Assembly (NCBI RefSeq): GCF_000482845.1
Contig: NZ_KI519512.1
Location: 41,169-105,168, forward strand
Origin: Anaerobiospirillum succiniciproducens DSM 6400
GTDB lineage: Bacteria > Pseudomonadota > Gammaproteobacteria > Enterobacterales > Succinivibrionaceae
DNA length: 64,000 nt
Direction of reading: 5' to 3'
In this document: positions 59,203-64,000 of the stretch, one piece after another
How the letters are laid out: each line of letters opens with the position of its first letter
How positions within the stretch are numbered: position 1 is the first letter of the stretch
Translations under genes and position numbers: made by a program
The notes under the pieces: model-generated
What the model saw: only the letters and a program-made list of their open reading frames with translations
Database searches by the model: none
Told to the model about the DNA's origin: nothing

Positions 59203-60210
59203 ATGGCACTATATGTTAATACCAACGTTAGCTCCATCAACGCTCAGCGTAAGCTTGCTAACTCCACTTTAGCCCTGAACACCTCTTATCAGAGACTGTC
59301 GTCAGGTCTTCGTATCAACAGTTCCAAGGACGACGCTGCTGGTCTTCAGATCTCCGATCGTTTAACAGCCCAGATTAATGGCCTCAACCAGGGTAACCGT
59401 AACGCAAATGACGGTATTGCCTTAGCTCAGACCATCGAAGGTGCGCTCGATGAGACCACCAACATGCTGCAGCGTATCCGTACCCTCGCTGTTCAGGCAG
59501 CTAACGGTACTAACACTGCCAAAGATCGTCAGGCTCTCCAAGAGGAAGTAAAGTCCCTTTCTCACGAGATCACCCGTATCGCCCAGAAGACCACCTTTGC
59601 TGGCGCTACAGTTCTTGATGGTGGTGACGCTCCAAATAATTTGATGCGTGAAATTATGGGAGCAAACGGTCAAGGTACCGGAAAATACGAGTATTTCTTC
59701 CAGGTCGGAGCCAACGCTAAGGACGAAATTAGCCTTGAGTGTGGTGCTTTTACAATGCTTGGCATCATGAATATGACTAATGACGCCAAAGGAGCCAATG
59801 CAACAAAACTTGCAATAGCCGATAATGAAGCTGATGCAGGTAAAGCTGATAAATTCGGATTAGCGCTTTCTGCTAACAATGCACAAAAATCAACTGCTTA
59901 CTGGGTTGTATCAACACCATCTGCTGCACAAAATACTCTGAAATACATCGATGAGTTCATTCAAACTGTTGATTCTAAGCGTGCGGCCCTAGGCGCAATA
60001 CAGAACAGAATGGAAAGCACCATCCGCAATCAGAGCTCAATTTCTGAGAATGAATCTGATGCACGCAGCCGTATTCGAGATACAGACTTTGCTCTTGAAA
60101 CTGCTGCTCTGACACAGAATCAGATCATTCAGCAAGCCTCACAGACCATTCTGTCACAGGCTAACCAACGTCCAACCGTTGCGCTTAACCTTCTTGGTGG
60201 CGGTCGATAG
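59203..60210 (+). CDS. flagellin, array 2 copy 3
   Basis: Filament subunit, 335 aa, closely related to copy 2 in the N-terminal 135 residues. The centre differs (EIMGANGQGTGKYEYFFQ, LGIMNMTNDAKGANATKL), and the C-terminus is conserved with ...LNLLGGGR. AGGAG 9 nt before the ATG, 10 bp after copy 2. Confidence 0.95.
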   Translation: MALYVNTNVSSINAQRKLANSTLALNTSYQRLSSGLRINSSKDDAAGLQISDRLTAQINGLNQGNRNANDGIALAQTIEGALDETTNMLQRIRTLAVQAANGTNTAKDRQALQEEVKSLSHEITRIAQKTTFAGATVLDGGDAPNNLMREIMGANGQGTGKYEYFFQVGANAKDEISLECGAFTMLGIMNMTNDAKGANATKLAIADNEADAGKADKFGLALSANNAQKSTAYWVVSTPSAAQNTLKYIDEFIQTVDSKRAALGAIQNRMESTIRNQSSISENESDARSRIRDTDFALETAALTQNQIIQQASQTILSQANQRPTVALNLLGGGR

Positions 60211-60220
60211 GAGGTAACAA

Positions 60221-61228
60221 ATGGCACTGTACGTCAACACTAATGTTAGCTCCATCAACGCTCAGCGTAAGTTAGCTAACTCGACTTTAGCCCTGAACAC
60301 CTCTTATCAGAGACTGTCCTCAGGTCTTCGTATCAACAGCTCCAAAGACGACGCCGCAGGCCTTCAGATCTCTGATCGCTTAACAGCCCAGATTAATGGC
60401 CTCAACCAGGGTAACCGCAATGCAAACGACGGTATTGCCTTAGCTCAAACCATCGAAGGTGCTCTCGATGAGACCACCAACATGCTGCAGCGCATCCGTA
60501 CTTTAGCTGTTCAGGCAGCCAACGGTACCAACACTGCAAAAGATCGTCAGGCTCTCCAAGAGGAAGTAAAGGCCCTCTCACACGAGATCAGCCGTATCGC
60601 CAAGAAGACTACCTTCGCTGGTGCTCAGGTGCTCGACGGCGGCGGTGCCAACACCCTCATGCGTGAAGTTGCTCAAGCTGGTGGTGGCGGCGGTGGTCAA
60701 GCTGCTAAAAAGTATGAGTACTTCTTCCAGGTCGGAGCCAATGCCAAGGACGAAATCACTCTTGAATGTGGTGCTTTTGATATGAAGGGCATCATGAGCA
60801 TGATTAACGCTGGCATCCAAAATCAAAACGATAAGCTATCATTTAAAGATACCGATGCAAATGCAGGTGGAGCTCAAGGTTTTGGTTTAGTTGCAACTGC
60901 AAATAACAAATTAAGTCTTGCTTATTGGGCTGTATCACTGCCTTCGACTGCACAGAAGACTCTGCAGTACATCGATAAATTCATTGAAATGGTTGATTCT
61001 AAGCGTGCGGCCCTAGGCGCAATACAGAACAGAATGGAAAGTACCATCCGCAATCAGAGCTCAATTTCTGAGAACGAATCTGATGCACGCAGCCGTATTC
61101 GTGATACTGACTTTGCATCTGAGACTGCAGCTTTAACACAGAATCAGATCATTCAGCAGGCATCACAAACAATTCTTAGCCAGGCTAATCAGCGTCCAAC
61201 TGTAGCGCTGAACCTGCTTGGCGGTTAA
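60221..61228 (+). CDS. flagellin, array 2 copy 4
   Basis: Filament subunit, 335 aa. Differs from copies 2 and 3 by SRIAKKTTFAGAQVLDGG and a Gly-rich start of the centre (AQAGGGGGGQAAKKYEYFF), then KGIMSMINAGIQNQNDKL. AGGAGGT ahead of the ATG, the strongest site of the array. Ends the run; followed by a strong terminator. Confidence 0.95.
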   Translation: MALYVNTNVSSINAQRKLANSTLALNTSYQRLSSGLRINSSKDDAAGLQISDRLTAQINGLNQGNRNANDGIALAQTIEGALDETTNMLQRIRTLAVQAANGTNTAKDRQALQEEVKALSHEISRIAKKTTFAGAQVLDGGGANTLMREVAQAGGGGGGQAAKKYEYFFQVGANAKDEITLECGAFDMKGIMSMINAGIQNQNDKLSFKDTDANAGGAQGFGLVATANNKLSLAYWAVSLPSTAQKTLQYIDKFIEMVDSKRAALGAIQNRMESTIRNQSSISENESDARSRIRDTDFASETAALTQNQIIQQASQTILSQANQRPTVALNLLGG

Positions 61229-61284
61229 GAACAATAGATAAGTTGTTGCTTATCTAAAGCTTTAGCTTAACAACTAACTATTGA

Positions 61285-61316
61285 GGGCAGTTCCTTTGGA
61301 GCTGCCCTTCTTTTTT
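61285..61316 (+). terminator. terminator of flagellin array 2
   Basis: 10-bp stem GGGCAGTTCC / GGAGCTGCCC, loop TTT, then TTCTTTTTT. Confidence 0.9.
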
Positions 61317-61342
61317 ATCCATTGCAAAAGATTGTGACCATG

Positions 61343-61377
61343 AAAAAAGGCCCTGAGCGGTGAAGCAGAGGGCCTTT
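61343..61377 (-). terminator. terminator of the proline-rich protein gene
   Basis: 9-bp stem AAAGGCCCT / AGGGCCTTT with a 14-nt loop, T-rich on the minus strand, about 90 nt past the stop codon. Confidence 0.8.
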
Positions 61378-61467
61378 AATGCAATAGTAATGAACTTCTT
61401 TTGCTGCCTTTCACAGCATTATCGTAATGCTATGAAGGCTAAAATCTAATGAGTTAAAACTCGATTA

Positions 61468-62403
61468 TTACTTCTTAGGAGCGGCCTGTGCGCCAGCCTT
61501 GTGGTCGGCAGCCATCTTGTGAACCTTGGTCTTGAGGTCAACAACGAAGTTGCGGATGTCGCGACGAGCCTTGTTCACATCGTTTGCGTACTTAGTAATA
61601 GTAGCTGCGTCTTCACCAGCGTTAACCTGAGCCTTTAAGACCTGATCCTTAACAAATAGCTGATCCTGTAAGTCCTGGAGCTTAGCTAACTCAGGAGCAA
61701 CAAATGCCTCAACCTCAGGGCCTAAGCAAGCCTTTAAAGGCTGGTTATGCTGTGGGCACCAGTCGTTAAGCATACGACGCTTGTGGTTGTTAATCTCATC
61801 TACAGTGAACTTCTTAGGACCACGTAAAGGCTGATCTGCACCCATTGGACGAGGACCATGAACTCTTACTGCATGACGTGGTGCTGGTACACCCATAGCT
61901 GCAGCACGAGGAGCTGGAGGTGGTACCTGGGCAGCTGCAGGAGCAGGAGGAGCTGGTGGCACTGAAGCAGCAACAGGGGCAGGTGGTGCTGGAGGAACTG
62001 GAGCAGCCACAGGTGCTGGCGGTGCTGGAGGCACTGGAGCAGCAACCGGTGCTGGTGGTGCTGGAGGTACTGGAGCAGCCTCAGGAGCTGGAGGAACTGG
62101 TGCAGCTACAGGTGCTGGTGGTGCTGGAGGAACCTGACCACGCATTGCATGGTGATGACGTGGTGGCACCTCGCCGCCCATTAAATGACGTGGTACTGGA
62201 GCACCGGCACGAACAGCAGAAGCTGCTTGTTGTGCACGAGGACAGTTCACATCAAAGTTTGGGCAATCAAGATTGCCGTAACCTGGAACGATCTGAATCT
62301 GAGTAGCAACAGGTGCTGGAGCTGCTGGAGCCTCGGCGGCTTGAACACTAAATGAAGTTGCAGCTAATACTGCAGCAGCGGCTAAACTCAACTTTAAAGA
62401 CAT
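61468..62403 (-). CDS. periplasmic proline-rich protein with a ZraP/Spy-like helical domain
   Basis: 311 residues from ATG 62403 (GGGTGA 7 nt upstream; an ATG 11 codons earlier spoils the signal peptide). Signal peptide MSLKLSLAAAAVLAATSFSVQA/A. Then a two-Cys segment (LDCPNFDVNCP), a His patch (RHHHAMRG), and a rigid Pro/Ala linker of about six PVPPAPPAPVAA-type repeats (about 90-175). The C-terminal helical half (LQDLQDQLFVKDQVLKAQVN....ITKYANDVNKARRDIRNFVVDL) resembles the LxxLRxQLFxKxxELxAL pattern of ZraP/Spy/CpxP, zinc-binding periplasmic chaperones; this is inference. Closely flanked by a convergent flagellin array. Confidence 0.6.
   Translation of the reverse strand: MSLKLSLAAAAVLAATSFSVQAAEAPAAPAPVATQIQIVPGYGNLDCPNFDVNCPRAQQAASAVRAGAPVPRHLMGGEVPPRHHHAMRGQVPPAPPAPVAAPVPPAPEAAPVPPAPPAPVAAPVPPAPPAPVAAPVPPAPPAPVAASVPPAPPAPAAAQVPPPAPRAAAMGVPAPRHAVRVHGPRPMGADQPLRGPKKFTVDEINNHKRRMLNDWCPQHNQPLKACLGPEVEAFVAPELAKLQDLQDQLFVKDQVLKAQVNAGEDAATITKYANDVNKARRDIRNFVVDLKTKVHKMAADHKAGAQAAPKK
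61920..62140 (-). repeat. 36-bp tandem repeats coding the Pro/Ala linker
   Basis: About six units encoding PVPPAPPAPVAA variants; DNA units differ mostly at third positions. Expansion or contraction would alter the linker length in 12-residue steps. Confidence 0.75.
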
Positions 62404-62740
62404 ATCAATCACCCAATATATAAACAAACCTATCAAACTTGCTGCTAACTTCCATAAATCAACTCATATAGCCCTAGCACAAGTTTGACCATACTGCAGA
62501 AAATTGCAGCGAAATATACCTACTTTGTTATTGTAGGCAATGTCTTTGATATACACATAATAAAGATGTTAAATTAGCTGTTGCTTAGGTTTGTTATATT
62601 TCGTTATCTATGCATAAAAATCTAGATACAGATCATGATTTTGCAAAGTTATGCGAGCATGTTTGCCCATAATTAATGCACTAAAAGCCATACACCAACA
62701 CTGTATAAGAGCTTTGTGAGCGATTTTTAAAACAAAGCAA
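62404..62740. other. intergenic region
   Basis: 337 bp AT-rich region between the VanY-like gene and the proline-rich protein gene, same strand. No gene or clear terminator seen; likely the promoter of the proline-rich gene. Confidence 0.35.
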
Positions 62741-63523
62741 TTAGCTTGATAGCTTGAGCATAGTATTAATGCGCTCTTGAGTCATAACTTCACGAACATA
62801 ACGGCTGAATGGCAAGTCAGCATTCTCTACGTAAGCTATAGCCGCTTCAACATCGTAATGTACTAAATATTTATCTGCTGTTTGAGCATGCGAGATATGC
62901 CAAGGCTCTGGGCCTACAGCTATCTGACCGTTTTCAATTCTCTTTGCAACATTACTTGCCTCATCTGTAATGCAAGTAGATAACACTTTCACCTTTTCAG
63001 ATGAAGAACTAGCATCATCTAGCTGAAGTTTTGGCATATAAGGATTTGAAAAGCCAAACTTTTCTATGCTTTCATTCAGGTAGACACCAAACTCACTGAA
63101 ATAAGAGTCACTCAGATATTCATGATACGTAAGCTGTAAACTCTGTCCTTGAGGAAGTCTATCTTGAGCATACACATCTAAATCAGCGCCAATATGATGT
63201 CTTGAAAAACCTGGCATAGCTGAAAAAAGCAAAATTGCCTTTAAGCGCTCCACCGCATCATCAGGTATTGCTTGTAATGGCTGCTCATGAATATCAAGGA
63301 TCTTGCGCTCACCGCGAAACTTAGCTGACACAATACGAGCTTGAGCCTCAAAAGATCTAAATGCTGAGCATGCTTGTAAGTTAAAGCCTTGCTTTCTAGC
63401 GTCGTCTTTTAGCTCCAAGAAGGCCTCTTTAACTTGAGGTAAACACATTAAGGGCGATTCTTCAGAAAGTTTTACCAAGCCATTGTCTGATAAACCCAGG
63501 CACCTTTCCTTAAACAGATCCAT
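62741..63523 (-). CDS. M15-family (VanY-like) D-Ala-D-Ala carboxypeptidase
   Basis: 260 residues. Zinc-peptidase motifs of the M15B/LAS family: SRHHIGADLD (Ser107, His109, Gly112, Asp116; consensus SxHxxGxxxD) and EPWH (Glu206, Trp208, His209), plus ACSAFRSF near 51-58 (usual SGYRS). These ligands fit cleavage of a D-alanyl peptide bond in peptidoglycan. No signal peptide is visible, so it is cytoplasmic as annotated here (perhaps an LD/DD-peptide recycling enzyme) or secreted by another route. Start ATG 63523; only a modest site (GGGGG region) precedes it. Downstream of the acidic repeat gene, after a terminator. Confidence 0.75.
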   Translation of the reverse strand: MDLFKERCLGLSDNGLVKLSEESPLMCLPQVKEAFLELKDDARKQGFNLQACSAFRSFEAQARIVSAKFRGERKILDIHEQPLQAIPDDAVERLKAILLFSAMPGFSRHHIGADLDVYAQDRLPQGQSLQLTYHEYLSDSYFSEFGVYLNESIEKFGFSNPYMPKLQLDDASSSSEKVKVLSTCITDEASNVAKRIENGQIAVGPEPWHISHAQTADKYLVHYDVEAAIAYVENADLPFSRYVREVMTQERINTMLKLSS

Positions 63524-63588
63524 CTAAATCCCCCCAAACAAAAGCGACACCAAAATAGCTTCTAAAACTAAGCAACTATAACTTGTGT

Positions 63589-63623
63589 CTATAAAAACAA
63601 AAAGCCCAGGTTTTACCCTGGGC
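63589..63623 (-). terminator. terminator of the right-edge acidic repeat gene
   Basis: Stem GCCCAGG / CCTGGGC with a 6-nt loop, then TTTTTGTTTTTATA on the minus strand, about 35 nt past the stop codon. Confidence 0.88.
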
Positions 63624-63658
63624 CTTTGATGGGCTTACGCCCTTAAATTTAGTTTTGA

Positions 63659-64000
63659 CTACTTAGTGGTAGCTGGTGAACTGGTATCATCAGCGCCTGG
63701 CATTTCAAACGCATCGTCTGACATATCGCCAAGACCGCTTGCAAATGCGTCATCACCATCGATGTCACCAAAAGTGCTCTCATCGAATCCTGGTAAATCA
63801 CCATCTGCACCGAACTCTGCTGAATCATCATTGGTAAAACCAAAGTCTTCATCAGAGCCTAATGAACCAAATGCATCATCTGCAGATGCGTCGGCTGCAT
63901 CAAGACCACCGAAAGCATCGTCACCTGAAGCATCAGCTGCGTCTAAGCCACCAAAGGCATCGTCACCTGAGGCATCAGCTGCGTCTAAGCCACCGAAAGC
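63659..64000 (-). CDS. acidic repeat protein, C-terminal part (5' end outside window)
   Basis: The minus strand is open from base 64000 to a TAG at 63659-63661 (113 residues). It starts in perfect 14-residue repeats of the type AFGGLDAADASGDD (three copies visible, more presumably beyond the edge), followed by a looser Asp/Gly/Phe-rich tail (FGFTNDDSAEFGADGDLPGF) ending SPATTK. No domain is recognisable; it could be the tail of a larger protein. Upstream frame and start are not in the window. Confidence 0.75.
   Translation of the reverse strand, partial: AFGGLDAADASGDDAFGGLDAADASGDDAFGGLDAADASADDAFGSLGSDEDFGFTNDDSAEFGADGDLPGFDESTFGDIDGDDAFASGLGDMSDDAFEMPGADDTSSPATTK
63875..64000 (-). repeat. 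42-bp coding tandem repeats
   Basis: Three consecutive 42-bp units, differing mainly at third codon positions, continuing beyond the right edge. Confidence 0.8.

Noticed and set aside
61920..62306. 128-codon plus-strand frame antisense to the proline-rich protein
   Set aside because: It is the complement of the Pro/Ala repeat and has no independent support.

Overview
The window looks like part of the chromosome of a motile, anaerobic or facultatively anaerobic gammaproteobacterium. This is inferred from E. coli-like SpeA/SpeB, an apt-dnaX pair, LeuABCD, IlvE/IlvD, MetNIQ and TrxB, a general porin ending in Phe, eight flagellin genes and a soluble FAD/4Fe-4S D-lactate dehydrogenase. Moderate GC, many imperfect intergenic tandem repeats and the flagellin set would suit a Succinivibrionaceae-type organism, but the sequence alone does not prove that. 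No rRNA, tRNA, CRISPR array or phage was seen. There is one insertion sequence.

Layout. 1-2630 (minus): apt then dnaX, with a run of ten A residues where gamma and tau diverge; the tau part runs off the left edge. 3449-6297: speA-speB (arginine to agmatine to putrescine). 6581-7270: HAD phosphatase (gph-like). 8103-10134: porin and a DUF2057 (YccT-like) periplasmic protein. 10641-14407: four tandem flagellins. 14494-18569 (minus): a greatly enlarged UvrC and a MetQ-type binding protein. 19566-22469 (minus): Fe-S D-lactate dehydrogenase. 23082-24383: an unknown protein with a hydrophobic C-terminus. 24477-24530: a hexanucleotide repeat. 24687-26411 (minus): IS4/IS1634-type transposase. 26667-32875 (minus): leuL-leuA-leuB-leuC-leuD with a recognisable leader peptide and attenuator. 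33382-34548 (minus): Gfo/Idh/MocA oxidoreductase. 35927-36709: secreted protein with a SIWN-type repeat. 37036-38858: two small reading frames and a PanS/BASS-family transporter. 40165-43312: ilvE and ilvD. 43641-45369 (minus): metN-metI. 47215-51981: a 1588-residue acidic protein ending in a membrane domain that resembles a degenerate CobS. 52762-55060: unknown protein and DapE. 55276-56223 (minus): trxB. 57022-61228: four more flagellins of a second subfamily behind a candidate sigma-54 promoter. 61468-63523 (minus): proline-rich ZraP/Spy-like periplasmic protein and a VanY-type peptidase. 63659-64000 (minus): the 3' end of an acidic repeat protein.

How the parts work together. About a quarter of the window serves branched-chain amino acid metabolism: leuABCD under leader-peptide attenuation, ilvE, ilvD, and a PanS-like carrier whose probable substrate, ketopantoate, derives from the keto-acid made by IlvD. 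Methionine uptake is split: metQ lies 25 kb from metNI. The flagellins form two arrays with conserved ends and variable centres. Three unrelated proteins (UvrC, the 1588-residue protein and the right-edge protein) carry long Asp/Ser/Ala-rich repetitive segments, which may be a taste of this genome.

Most interesting points: the dnaX A10 slippage site, the leu leader peptide, UvrC with about 385 extra acidic residues, the acidic giant with a CobS-like membrane domain, the two flagellin arrays with signs of gene conversion, and two uncatalogued small reading frames.
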